A DNA stretch of 27,748 nt, from contig NZ_JACTOJ010000037.1 of the NCBI RefSeq assembly GCF_032335695.1, positions 1-27,748 of the forward strand, read 5' to 3'. This document shows, one piece after another, positions 1 to 7,687 of the stretch (position 1 is the stretch's first letter; each line of letters opens with the position of its first letter). Made by a program: the position numbers and the translations under genes. This DNA comes from JACTOJ01 sp032335695. GTDB taxonomy: Bacteria > Bacillota > Clostridia > Clostridiales > Clostridiaceae. Under the pieces are notes generated by a model. That model made no database searches, was not told the origin of the DNA, and saw nothing but the letters and a program-made list of their open reading frames with translations.

Positions 1-119
1 CGCAATAAAATTGGTAGCCAATTATAACAAAGCGGCCCTTAGAGTTACTTACATGGGTTCTGAAAGAAACCATGCTAGACGAAAAACGCCTTTATCAACA
101 TCCTTTTAAAACATAGCCT
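1..119. repeat. Structured repeat copy 1 (unidentified; left side divergent)
   Basis: The stretch around positions 38-115 closely resembles 1264-1342. Shared blocks are CTTAGAGTT, CATGGGTTCTGAAAGAAACC, ATGC, TATCAACA and TTAAAACATA. Copy 2 is closed by a long perfect stem, whereas the left part of this copy does not match. It may be truncated or may pair instead with 162-185, which is a near-perfect inverted copy of 92-115 (21 of 24 positions). I do not recognise it as a known riboswitch or ribozyme. It could be a small structured RNA or a MITE-like element. Confidence 0.5.
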
Positions 120-185
120 TACAAATAAATATAATGATTTAGAAAGATTCCAAAAACAATGTATGTTTTAAATCAATGTTGATAA
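92..185. repeat. Imperfect inverted repeat upstream of the NlpC/P60 gene
   Basis: Positions 92-115 (TTATCAACAT ... TTAAAACATA) and 162-185 (TATGTTTTAA ... ATGTTGATAA) are inverted copies matching at 21 of 24 positions around a loop of about 46 nt. The right arm also resembles 1184-1201 downstream of the gene in direct orientation (TTTTAAATCA, A or G, TGTTGAT). It lies in the probable 5' untranslated or promoter region of the gene starting at 292, so it could be a leader RNA hairpin or part of the structured repeat family. Confidence 0.5.
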
Positions 186-291
186 TAATTTAATTGTTAG
201 ATTTATGTTTGAAGAGTACAGTAATTAAAAGCTGTAATGCTAATGTCAATAATAACAGCATTACCACTAATGATAAAGGAGAGATACTTTT

Positions 292-1170
292 ATGGATTTG
301 TGCAGGAATTACAGGCTTGAAGAAAATGATGATGGCTGCTCCTTAATAATAGAACTTAATCCTAATGCCTGCGAATTTTCTTCTGAGCTTATTGAAAAAT
401 TTAAAGAGAATATAACTGGATTTGATGAAAGAATAAAAAGATTGATAACAGAAAAATTTTCTGATGTGAAAATCAATTCAGTAAAAATATTGCTTGGTAG
501 CATGGTTATCGGTACAATGCCTTTTGTTTCTCATACAACTGTTCAGGCTGCAGATACTGCTTCTGTTCAAGCTTCCACGGCTTCTGCTCAAAATATAACT
601 GGAGTTGTTAATGCTACTCAGTTAAATGTTCGTTCAGGACCAGGCACCACGTACTCTATTATCCATGTGCTTTGGCAGGGCAACGTGGTTAAAGTTATCT
701 CTCAGTCCAGCGGATGGACACAGATACAGCTTTCTGACGGCAGAATAGGCTGGGTCAGCTCTGCATATCTCAAGGTGGATATGGTTCAGCAAAAAATAAA
801 CATTGTATTGTCCACTGCAAAGTCACTTTTGGGTACTCCTTATGTTTATGGAGGAGAATCCTTGGCTGAAGGCGGATTTGATTGTTCTGGCTTTACTGAG
901 TATTGTTTTAAGCAGGCTGGTTATACTTTAAACAGAGTGTCCTCTCAGCAAGCCACCCAGGGCACTACAGTCTCTTATGCTGACATGAAGCCTGGGGATT
1001 TAGTTTTCTTTTCTTTCGGTCAAAATGGTGTAGTGGATCACGTAGGAATATATATGGGAAACGGACAGATGATCCACAGCCCCAAAACCGGCGATGTAGT
1101 AAAAACTGCAGACATAACAACCTCCTACTGGCAGAGCCGTTTCATGCTGGCAAAAAGAATTATTTTTTAG
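292..1170 (+). CDS. SH3b - NlpC/P60 cell-wall endopeptidase, membrane-anchored or secreted
   Basis: A peptidoglycan hydrolase of the NlpC/P60 cysteine peptidase superfamily, expected to cut D-gamma-glutamyl-diamino acid bonds of stem peptides outside the membrane. Residues 105-160 form a bacterial SH3 domain (LNVRSGPGTTYS, then GWTQIQL and GWVSSAYL), a cell-wall-binding module. Residues 170-292 are the catalytic domain: Cys198 in FDCSGF, His250 in DHVGIY and His262 in IHSP fit the Cys-His-His catalytic set. A hydrophobic segment at 65-88 ending in VQAA resembles a signal peptide or anchor but is preceded by about 60 polar residues, an unusually long N-terminal extension. The ATG has an AAAGGAG site 10 bases upstream. 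It stands alone on the plus strand, bracketed by the structured repeats. Confidence 0.9.
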   Translation: MDLCRNYRLEENDDGCSLIIELNPNACEFSSELIEKFKENITGFDERIKRLITEKFSDVKINSVKILLGSMVIGTMPFVSHTTVQAADTASVQASTASAQNITGVVNATQLNVRSGPGTTYSIIHVLWQGNVVKVISQSSGWTQIQLSDGRIGWVSSAYLKVDMVQQKINIVLSTAKSLLGTPYVYGGESLAEGGFDCSGFTEYCFKQAGYTLNRVSSQQATQGTTVSYADMKPGDLVFFSFGQNGVVDHVGIYMGNGQMIHSPKTGDVVKTADITTSYWQSRFMLAKRIIF

Positions 1171-1183
1171 TATTCTCAGCCTG

Positions 1184-1219
1184 TTTTAAATCAGTGTTGA
1201 TTTTTACACTGATTTAAAA
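1184..1219 (+). terminator. Perfect 14-bp hairpin after the NlpC/P60 gene
   Basis: TTTTAAATCAGTGT (1184-1197) is exactly complementary to 1206-1219 around an 8-nt loop. It begins 14 nt after the stop codon. The stem is AT-rich and the T tract after it is short, so it may be a weak terminator. Its left arm resembles 167-184, linking it to the repeat family flanking this gene. Confidence 0.5.
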
Positions 1220-1235
1220 TTTCCTTCAGTTGGAA

Positions 1236-1347
1236 AGGATATGTTTTAAGAGGTTGATATTATCCTTAGAGTTTCTTCCATGGGTTCTGAAAGAAACCAT
1301 GCCTAGGCGATCAAAGCCTGTATCAACACTCTCTTAAAACATATCCT
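1236..1347. repeat. Structured repeat copy 2 with 17-bp closing stem (unidentified)
   Basis: Positions 1236-1252 pair perfectly with 1331-1347 (GGATATGTTTTAAGAG against its complement). A second helix follows, GTTGATA (1253-1259) with TATCAAC (1321-1327), separated by a 3-nt bulge. The interior is the part conserved in copy 1 and contains CATGG ... CCATG and TTTCTT ... AAGAAA pairing options that exclude each other. The layout suits a structured RNA or a MITE with terminal inverted repeats. It sits between convergent genes and abuts the end of the metal-binding lipoprotein gene. Confidence 0.6.
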
Positions 1348-1348
1348 A

Positions 1349-2260
1349 TTATTTTGACATGCTGTTATATATCTCGGATAAATTATTTTTCATGCTTTCA
1401 ATATAGGTTTTGTCTCCATCCTTGCTTTCAAGAGTAGCTATCTGCTTTACATCTGCTCCTACTTCATTGGCAAGAGTTTGAGATACCTTAGGGCTTACCA
1501 TGTCTTCTACAAATACAGTTTTTATACCTTTTTCCTTGCAGAAGTCCGTAAGCTCCTTAAGCTTCTTAGCACTAGGTTCACCGTCTGCAAATACATCCTC
1601 CACGCTGGCTTGGTTTAATCCAAAATCTCTGCAAAGATATGCAAAGGCTGCATGACCTGTAACAAAATTTTTATTGCTTACTGAAGCGAATTTGCCCTTA
1701 TATTCATTTAATAGGCTTTCAAGGCTGGAGTTAAAATCCTTATAGTTATTTTCATAGAAATCTTTATTTGAAGAATCAGCCTTTTCAAAAGCATTTTTTA
1801 TGTTCTCTGCCTCTTTTTCAGCAGCACTGATACTAAGCCAAGCATGGGGATCATATTGACCATGATCTTTTATTTCGCTTTCATCTGTATTTTTTATTGC
1901 ATTCACACCCTTGGAAGCCTCTACCGATATTAAAGCCTTATTATCAGCAGATTCCACTGCTTGGCTGGCCCAGGTTTCCATACCAAGACCATTGTATATA
2001 AATACCTTAGCCTCTGTAAGAGAAGCTATATCTTTAGGTTTTAATTCAAAATCATGGGGTTCTGTGCCATCTGGAATTATTGTTCTTACACTTATTTTAT
2101 CTTTACCTATGGCTTCTGCTAAATCTCTCATAGCATTAAAAGAAACCGTAACATGAAGCTTAGAGCTGTCTGCGGCACTTTCTGAAGTTTTTTTGCTGCA
2201 GGCTGATAATGCAAAAATTGTGGCACCTGCAAGTAAAATTGACATAAATTTTTTTAACAT
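1349..2260 (-). CDS. znuA: Zinc/manganese ABC transporter substrate-binding lipoprotein (ZnuA-like)
   Basis: Cluster A-I solute-binding protein that captures a divalent metal, probably zinc, outside the membrane and hands it to the ABC permease encoded divergently. The N-terminus is a lipoprotein signal with lipobox LSAC and lipidated Cys21. Metal ligands typical of the family are visible as His69 (EPHDFE), His139 (DPHAW) and His203 (TGHAAFAY). The 303-residue length is normal. The His-rich loop found before the second ligand in many zinc binders is reduced to a short charged stretch near His133, so manganese cannot be excluded. The ATG start lies next to a divergent promoter region carrying two Fur/Zur-type palindromes, which argues for metal repression. 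Confidence 0.9.
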   Translation of the reverse strand: MLKKFMSILLAGATIFALSACSKKTSESAADSSKLHVTVSFNAMRDLAEAIGKDKISVRTIIPDGTEPHDFELKPKDIASLTEAKVFIYNGLGMETWASQAVESADNKALISVEASKGVNAIKNTDESEIKDHGQYDPHAWLSISAAEKEAENIKNAFEKADSSNKDFYENNYKDFNSSLESLLNEYKGKFASVSNKNFVTGHAAFAYLCRDFGLNQASVEDVFADGEPSAKKLKELTDFCKEKGIKTVFVEDMVSPKVSQTLANEVGADVKQIATLESKDGDKTYIESMKNNLSEIYNSMSK

Positions 2261-2287
2261 TTATAACTACCCTCCAAATGTTTTAGT

Positions 2288-2302
2288 TGCAAATCATTTG
2301 CA
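2288..2302. promoter_or_regulatory. Putative Zur/Fur-family operator, znuA side
   Basis: TGCAAATCATTTGCA is a perfect 7-1-7 palindrome, the geometry bound by Fur, PerR and Zur regulators. It starts 28 bp upstream of the znuA start codon. It overlaps a possible plus-strand -35 (TTGCAA at 2287-2292) that is 18 bp from TATAAT at 2311-2316. Confidence 0.75.
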
Positions 2303-2335
2303 TATACATATATAATATACTTATGTGGAGTTAAA

Positions 2336-2350
2336 TGCAAATGATTTGCA
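2336..2350. promoter_or_regulatory. Putative Zur/Fur-family operator, znuC side
   Basis: TGCAAATGATTTGCA is a second perfect 7-1-7 palindrome with the same half-sites as the one at 2288. Read leftward, it overlaps a possible -35 (TTGCAT, 2340-2335) spaced 17 bp from TATTAT (2317-2312). Two identical half-site operators between divergent metal-uptake genes imply coordinated repression by a Zur-like regulator. The half-site differs from the Bacillus Zur box. Confidence 0.75.
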
Positions 2351-2385
2351 TGTAGATTTTTAAAAAATTTTTCGGAGATGATTTT

Positions 2386-3057
2386 ATGATTGAAATAAAG
2401 AACTTATATTTTTCATATAGTGATTCCCCCACCTACCTTTTAGAGGATCTTAATTTTACCGTTAATAATGGGGATTATGTTTCTATTCTTGGAGAAAATG
2501 GCTGTGGAAAGAGCACTCTTGTAAAAATGCTGCTAAAATTATTATTTCCTCAAAAAGGAAGTATTCATTCTGATTTTAAAAAAATAGGCTATGTTCCTCA
2601 GCGCTTTGAGAATTTTAATTCCCAATTCCCGCTGACGGTATATGAATTACTAAACAGTACCAGAAAAGTACTTAAAATTAAAGACAAGGAAGTCATTAAC
2701 AATTCCTTATCCATGGTTAAGATGGAAGCCTATAAAAATAGACTTGTAGGCACTCTATCTGGAGGTCAGTTTCAAAAGATACTCATAGCAAAAGCGCTTA
2801 TAGGCAGTCCTGAGCTTTTGATACTGGATGAACCCTCCACTGGAATAGATGTAAAGAGTCAGGGTGAAATATACTCTCTCATAAAAGATTTAAACATAAA
2901 CAATAAGCTTACTATAATATCTATTGAACATAACATAGATGCAGCCTTATTCTATTCTTCCTACATACTGCATGTTCAAGACGGAAAAGGTAAAATTTAT
3001 TATCCTGATAAATATAGCGAGCTTCAGAAGGCGGGTGTTCTACATGTTGCATTATAG
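2386..3057 (+). CDS. znuC: Zinc/manganese ABC transporter ATP-binding protein
   Basis: Cytoplasmic ATPase subunit powering metal import. All ABC motifs are present: Walker A GENGCGKST (36-44), Q-loop around residue 72 (VPQRF), signature LSGGQ (124-128), Walker B LLILDEP (144-150) and the switch histidine in SIEHN (His182). The length of 223 residues is usual for ZnuC/AdcC proteins. An AT-rich leader with the second Fur-type palindrome precedes it, and CGGAGATG lies before the ATG. Its 3' end overlaps the start of the permease gene by 14 nt, implying translational coupling. Zinc is inferred from the neighbours; manganese is the alternative. Confidence 0.92.
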   Translation: MIEIKNLYFSYSDSPTYLLEDLNFTVNNGDYVSILGENGCGKSTLVKMLLKLLFPQKGSIHSDFKKIGYVPQRFENFNSQFPLTVYELLNSTRKVLKIKDKEVINNSLSMVKMEAYKNRLVGTLSGGQFQKILIAKALIGSPELLILDEPSTGIDVKSQGEIYSLIKDLNINNKLTIISIEHNIDAALFYSSYILHVQDGKGKIYYPDKYSELQKAGVLHVAL

Positions 3058-3856
3058 TTTTATGCAAAATGCCATAATAATTTCCTTATTTATATCGGTG
3101 CTTTGCCCCTGTATAGGTATGTTCCTAGTACTAAGAAGATATTCTATGATAGGTGATACTCTATCACACTCTTCTTTGGCAGGAGTAGCTCTTGGACTTT
3201 TACTAAACCAAAACCCTATAATGAGTGCCTTTGTATTTACCTCCTTATGCGGAATACTAATTGAATTTCTTAGGAACTATTTTAAAAGATATGCAGAGCT
3301 TATACTTTCTATAGTACTTGCCCTTGGAGTGGGAATTGCTATAACAATTATGAGTTCCGGAAGCATTCATGCAAATGTGAATTCCTTCTTATTCGGAAGT
3401 GTACTTACTGTAACTAAAAATGATCTTTATACTGTAATTGCTTTAAGTATAGTTGCTATGGCTGTAATAACCCTTTTGTACAACCATCTGGTAATATTAA
3501 TATTTGATGAAGAAGGAGCCAGAGCTTCCGGAATAAAAGTTAACTTAATAAATTATATATTTTCAGTGCTTGTAGCTGCCACTATCTCCATTTCCATTAG
3601 AATTGTGGGAGTACTGGTTATGGGCTCCATGATAGCTCTTCCTGTAGCTACAGCTCTTCAGATAAATAAAGGCTTCAAAAAAACCCTCATATTTTCTATA
3701 TTTATAAGCGTTATAGACATACTATCTGGAATATTTATATCCTATAACATAGATGCAGCTCCTGGTGGTGTCACTGCTTTAGTGTCTGTTTTTCTTCTTT
3801 TGGTAGTCATAATAATAAAGAAATGCTATTACTCTATAAAAAGAGCTTCTAAATAA
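3044..3856 (+). CDS. znuB: Zinc/manganese ABC transporter permease (ABC-3 family)
   Basis: Integral membrane subunit of the metal importer. The sequence is hydrophobic throughout, with about eight to nine membrane segments. It shows family signatures such as RRYSMIGDTLSHSSLAGVALG near the N-terminus (metal-path histidine in the SHSSLAG motif) and RIVGVLVMGSMIALPVATA in the C-terminal half. I place the start at the ATG at 3044 (270 residues), because AAGGCGGG lies 8 nt upstream and the longer open frame would add a non-family extension inside znuC. It is the last gene of the plus-strand operon and is followed by a 12-bp hairpin. Confidence 0.9.
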   Translation: MLHYSFMQNAIIISLFISVLCPCIGMFLVLRRYSMIGDTLSHSSLAGVALGLLLNQNPIMSAFVFTSLCGILIEFLRNYFKRYAELILSIVLALGVGIAITIMSSGSIHANVNSFLFGSVLTVTKNDLYTVIALSIVAMAVITLLYNHLVILIFDEEGARASGIKVNLINYIFSVLVAATISISIRIVGVLVMGSMIALPVATALQINKGFKKTLIFSIFISVIDILSGIFISYNIDAAPGGVTALVSVFLLLVVIIIKKCYYSIKRASK

Positions 3857-3861
3857 AAAAT

Positions 3862-3905
3862 AAGAGTGCTGCAAAACTTGCTAAGCAATATTATGCAGCA
3901 CTCTT
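3862..3905. terminator. Bidirectional terminator between znuB and the oxidoreductase gene
   Basis: AAGAGTGCTGCA (3862-3873) pairs perfectly with TGCAGCACTCTT (3894-3905). Read leftward it is followed by ATTTTTTATTT, a good intrinsic terminator tail for the minus-strand gene ending at 3926. Rightward the tail is weaker. Convergent gene ends on both sides fit a shared terminator. Confidence 0.8.
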
Positions 3906-3925
3906 GAATTACTTCTATTCCAAAA

Positions 3926-4891
3926 TTATTCAAAAGAATATTTTATTCCCCAGCTCTTTCTTACCTCATCCATTATTCCCATAACATCTAAGGATAGCTT
4001 TAGAGTGTCTTGAACCTTGTTTTCTATATAATTATGCATATCCTCTACTTCGTATATCAAAGCCTTTGAGGTTTCTCCAGCCTCAATAATCTCTGTGGTG
4101 GCATCCGGATAGGTTATCACTGCTTTATCCGCTCTTGGAAAGTTATCCACTGTAACATAGGCAAGCTCTCCTGCAACTATTCCTCTCTTAGGCTGCTTTG
4201 CTCTCATGGTTAAGGATACCACTGCCATTTCATCTTCTTCATTTTTAAGTATTATTCCTGACTGCTCATCTACTCCAGTCTCAAATTTTTTCACTGTGGT
4301 AAGAACTTCCCCAGGCTGGCTGGATAAAAAATATCTGGTAAAGGATAGTGCATAAGTGCCTATATCTAAAAGGGCCCCTCCTGCTAGATCCTTGCTGAAA
4401 AATCTATTATTAACGTCATATTCCTTAAGACTTCCGAAAGAAACTTGAACCATCTTTATTTTTCCAAGCTTTCCGCTGTCTATAAGCTGACGAATTGTTT
4501 TGTATAAAGGCATATGATATATGGTCATAGCCTCTGCTACCACTAGATTCTTTTTCTTAGCCAGTTCATTTATTTCTCTTAGCTGCTTCCCATTTACGGT
4601 TATAGCCTTTTCGCAAAGTACATGCTTATTGTGCTTAAGGCTCTCCATTATATATTCATAATGATTCGAGTGAGGAGTGGCTATATAAACTACATCTATG
4701 TTTTCATCCTGAAACATCTCTTCATAGCTTCCGTAAGTCTTCTCCACTTTGTAATTTTCAGCAAATTTCTTTGCCTTATCCAGGCTTCTTGAAGCTACTG
4801 CATAAATCTTTCCTTCATATTCTTCTACGGCCTTTGCAAATTCTGAAGCTATAGTTCCAAGCCCTAATATGGCCCAATTCAAATTTTTCAT
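3926..4891 (-). CDS. Gfo/Idh/MocA-family NAD(P)-dependent oxidoreductase
   Basis: Soluble dehydrogenase of the Gfo/Idh/MocA family, acting on an unknown sugar, inositol or related diol. The N-terminal Rossmann fold begins with AILGLGTIA, followed by VVYIATPHSNHYEY. The family EKP motif appears as CEKAIT, with Ala replacing Pro. The C-terminal half has GGALLDIGTYALSF, matching the usual substrate-domain motif GG..D.G.Y. I prefer the ATG at 4891 (321 residues) because AAAGGAAG lies at normal distance from it and almost touches the ATG three codons upstream. It lies 52 nt after rpiA on the same strand, so the two may be cotranscribed. The substrate cannot be predicted. Confidence 0.88.
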   Translation of the reverse strand: MKNLNWAILGLGTIASEFAKAVEEYEGKIYAVASRSLDKAKKFAENYKVEKTYGSYEEMFQDENIDVVYIATPHSNHYEYIMESLKHNKHVLCEKAITVNGKQLREINELAKKKNLVVAEAMTIYHMPLYKTIRQLIDSGKLGKIKMVQVSFGSLKEYDVNNRFFSKDLAGGALLDIGTYALSFTRYFLSSQPGEVLTTVKKFETGVDEQSGIILKNEEDEMAVVSLTMRAKQPKRGIVAGELAYVTVDNFPRADKAVITYPDATTEIIEAGETSKALIYEVEDMHNYIENKVQDTLKLSLDVMGIMDEVRKSWGIKYSFE

Positions 4892-4943
4892 AAGCTCCAT
4901 CTTCCTTTCTTTTTTATGACTCTGCTTTAAAATGCAGCAATTA

Positions 4944-5621
4944 TTATATAGCTTCTATAGTCCTAACTCCGCTTTCACTGATAACGATCGCCTTGGTAAC
5001 AACATTTACAAACAGGGAGGTATCTATTACCCCCTTAATTTTCATCAATTTATTTTCAAGCCCTGTAATGTCTTCAGTCTTTTCAAATTTCACATCCATA
5101 AGCAAATTACCATTATCGCTTATGGTAAAGCCATCCTTTGAGGTGCTTGTTCTAAGGCTCGGTTCTCCCCCAAGCTTTCTTACTTCCTTTTCCACATACT
5201 TTAACCCATCTCTCAATATTTCAAGCACTACAGGATGTTTAAAGGCTAAAGACTCTGAAACCTTGCTCTCATCTACTAAAAGCACATATTCTTCAGCCAT
5301 GCTGGCTATGAGTTTCTCCTTAGTGTGTATACCTCCGCCGCTCTTTAAAGCATTAAGCTTATGATCTACCTCATCACAGCCATCAAAAGCTACATCCACT
5401 TTATCTAGGTCCGAAGTATACAGTACTTCCAATCCATTTTCTATGCAAAGCATTCTAGTTTTTTCTGATGGAGTTACCACCTTAACCTTAATATTCCTAT
5501 CCTCTTTTATATAATTTATTAAATGAGAAATTGTGCTTCCTCCGCCCAGTCCAACTATTGAATTATTTTTTATATATTTTAAAGCTTCCTTGGCACAAAG
5601 TTTTTTTAAATCCTCAGCCAT
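4944..5621 (-). CDS. rpiA: Ribose-5-phosphate isomerase A
   Basis: Interconverts ribose 5-phosphate and ribulose 5-phosphate in the non-oxidative pentose phosphate pathway. The 225-residue length is typical. Visible RpiA motifs are VGLGGGSTISHLI (phosphate-binding loop), DVAFDGCDEVD (active-site acidic cluster) and LKSGGGIHTKEKL (catalytic region with the conserved Lys), with a C-terminal domain ending in SGVRTIEAI. AAGGATG stands 9-10 nt upstream of the ATG. It is probably the first gene of a two-gene leftward unit with the oxidoreductase. Confidence 0.93.
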   Translation of the reverse strand: MAEDLKKLCAKEALKYIKNNSIVGLGGGSTISHLINYIKEDRNIKVKVVTPSEKTRMLCIENGLEVLYTSDLDKVDVAFDGCDEVDHKLNALKSGGGIHTKEKLIASMAEEYVLLVDESKVSESLAFKHPVVLEILRDGLKYVEKEVRKLGGEPSLRTSTSKDGFTISDNGNLLMDVKFEKTEDITGLENKLMKIKGVIDTSLFVNVVTKAIVISESGVRTIEAI

Positions 5622-5818
5622 ATTTTCACCATCCTTTTCATTTTCTAACTACAATTTCATCATAAAACAATAATAAAATTTCGTCAATAATTTATTGTAA
5701 GAAATTTTATTTCATGGTGCTTTAATAAAAAACCTCTAGTTACATTATCTATTATCAGCTATTTAAACTCATAATATTTCTATAACTAAAGGTCCAAAAT
5801 CTCTTAAGCATTTCCTTA

Positions 5819-7687
5819 TTACTCTGGTTTTATCACTACAAAGCCAAGAGGAGGAACCTTTGTTTTTATACTGTAAGGAAAGCTCTTAAAACCCTCTCTG
5901 AAAGCTTGAAGTACCCCTTCTACCGTTTGCCCAGAGCCGCCAAATTCTTCTCTGTCGCTGTTAAACACTTCTCTGTAACCTTTAAGCTCTGGAACTCCCA
6001 CTGGAAAATCATAATAAACCACAGGAGTAAAATTACATATGATTATGGCATACTCTCCATTATCTCCCCTTCTGATGAAGCTTATAGTGCTCTTTTCCTT
6101 GTTATCATAATCGATCCACTGAAAGCCTGAAGGTTCATGATCCTGCTGCCAAAGAGCTCTTTCACTTTTATAAAAATGATTTAAGCATTTTACATAGTGC
6201 TGCATATTTTTATGAGCGGGATAATCCAAAAGCAGCCAATCCAATCCCTGCTTGCAATTCCACTCGATAAATTGCCCAAACTCTCCTCCCATAAATAAAA
6301 GCTTTTTGCCTGGATGTCCCATCATATATCCAAGAAGGACTCTGAGATTAGCAAATTTTTGCCAATAGTCTCCTGGCATTTTGTTTATTAAAGATTTTTT
6401 TCCATGGACCACCTCATCATGGGAAAGAGGCAGTAAAAAGTTTTCCGTGTATGTATAAGTCATGGTGCAGGTTACACTATCCTGATGCCATTTTCTATAT
6501 ACAGGATCCTTCTCCATATATCTTAGCACATCGTTCATCCAGCCCATGTTCCATTTATAATTAAAACCTATACCTCCCAAGTAGGTAGGTGCGGTAATTT
6601 TTTCTTTTATTGAGGAATCCTCTGCCATCATAAGAGGGTTATCAACATTCCTGAATACAGCTTCATTGAGAGTCTGAAGGAATTTTATGGCCTCCAAATT
6701 TTCATCTCCGCCAAATTTGTTCTTTAGCCCCGCTCCATGCTTCTTTCCGTAATTTAGATACATCATATTTGCCACGGCATCCACTCTTATGCCGTCTATA
6801 TGATATTTTTTGAACCAAAAGAGAGCGTTAGATATCAAAAAGCTGTGCACATGAGGCTTATTGAAGGCAAAATTAGCGGTTCCCCAATCATAATTTTCTC
6901 TCATGACCTCCTTGGAGCTTTCATAAAGATGTGATCCATCAAACTTATATAAGCCATGCTCATCCTTGCAAAAATGTCCTGGCACCCAATCCACTATTAC
7001 TCCAATATTCTTTTCGTGACATTTATCTACAAAATACATAAAATCTTCCGGTGTTCCATATCTGCTGGTGAGGCAGTAGTAGCCTATGGTCTGATATCCC
7101 CAGGACTCATCTAAAGGGTGCTCTGTGAGAGGCATCAGCTCTATATGGGTATAGCCCATGTTATACACGTAATCTACCAGCTCATCCCCCAGCTCTCTGA
7201 AATTATAGAAATACTCATAGCCATGAGTCTTCCAAGAGCCAGGATGAACTTCATATATATTCAAAGGACTTTTATACACATTAGTGTGCTTCCTTCTTTC
7301 CATCCAAGCCTGATCTCTCCAGCCATACCTATCCAAGTTTACAACTCTTGATGCATTTCCTGGTCTCAGCTGACCATAAAAGCCATAAGGATCTGCCTTC
7401 ATAACCTGCTGGTTATCCTCTGTCAATATCTGATACATATAGTAGTGTCCTTCTTGTACCCCTTCTACAAACAAAGTCCACACTCCATGCCTATCTCTAT
7501 GCATAGGATGCTTTCCATCCCAATTATTAAAGGTTCCGACTATTCTTACCTCTTTAGCTTTAGGGGCCCATACAGCAAAAAATCCGCCATATTTGCCATA
7601 CATTTCACATAAGTGACATCCAAAAAAATCATAACTATTATAACTTAACCCTTTATTATATTCATTGAAGTCAAAGGCTGCTATCAT
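5819..7687 (-). CDS. glgB: 1,4-alpha-glucan branching enzyme (GH13, glycogen)
   Basis: Cleaves alpha-1,4-glucan chains and re-attaches them as alpha-1,6 branches. The N-terminal CBM48-type domain is around residues 20-110 (FAVWAPKAKEVRIVGTFNNW). The GH13 barrel follows with region I DWVPGHF, region II GIRVDAV (nucleophile Asp303), region III MMAEDSS (acid/base Glu356) and region IV LSHDEVVHGK (His423-Asp424). A C-terminal beta domain closes the protein at 622 residues, slightly short for the family, consistent with lack of the extra N1 domain. The start codon overlaps the tadA stop by 4 nt (ATGA), so the two are translationally coupled. No other glycogen genes are in the window. Confidence 0.95.
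   Translation of the reverse strand: MIAAFDFNEYNKGLSYNSYDFFGCHLCEMYGKYGGFFAVWAPKAKEVRIVGTFNNWDGKHPMHRDRHGVWTLFVEGVQEGHYYMYQILTEDNQQVMKADPYGFYGQLRPGNASRVVNLDRYGWRDQAWMERRKHTNVYKSPLNIYEVHPGSWKTHGYEYFYNFRELGDELVDYVYNMGYTHIELMPLTEHPLDESWGYQTIGYYCLTSRYGTPEDFMYFVDKCHEKNIGVIVDWVPGHFCKDEHGLYKFDGSHLYESSKEVMRENYDWGTANFAFNKPHVHSFLISNALFWFKKYHIDGIRVDAVANMMYLNYGKKHGAGLKNKFGGDENLEAIKFLQTLNEAVFRNVDNPLMMAEDSSIKEKITAPTYLGGIGFNYKWNMGWMNDVLRYMEKDPVYRKWHQDSVTCTMTYTYTENFLLPLSHDEVVHGKKSLINKMPGDYWQKFANLRVLLGYMMGHPGKKLLFMGGEFGQFIEWNCKQGLDWLLLDYPAHKNMQHYVKCLNHFYKSERALWQQDHEPSGFQWIDYDNKEKSTISFIRRGDNGEYAIIICNFTPVVYYDFPVGVPELKGYREVFNSDREEFGGSGQTVEGVLQAFREGFKSFPYSIKTKVPPLGFVVIKPE

Noticed and set aside
1236..1347. Known riboswitch classes (c-di-GMP I and II, c-di-AMP, cobalamin, SAM, M-box) for the structured repeat
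   Set aside because: None of their conserved core sequences could be found on either strand.
4932..5364. Plus-strand frames opposite rpiA
   Set aside because: Antisense shadows of a clearly recognised gene.
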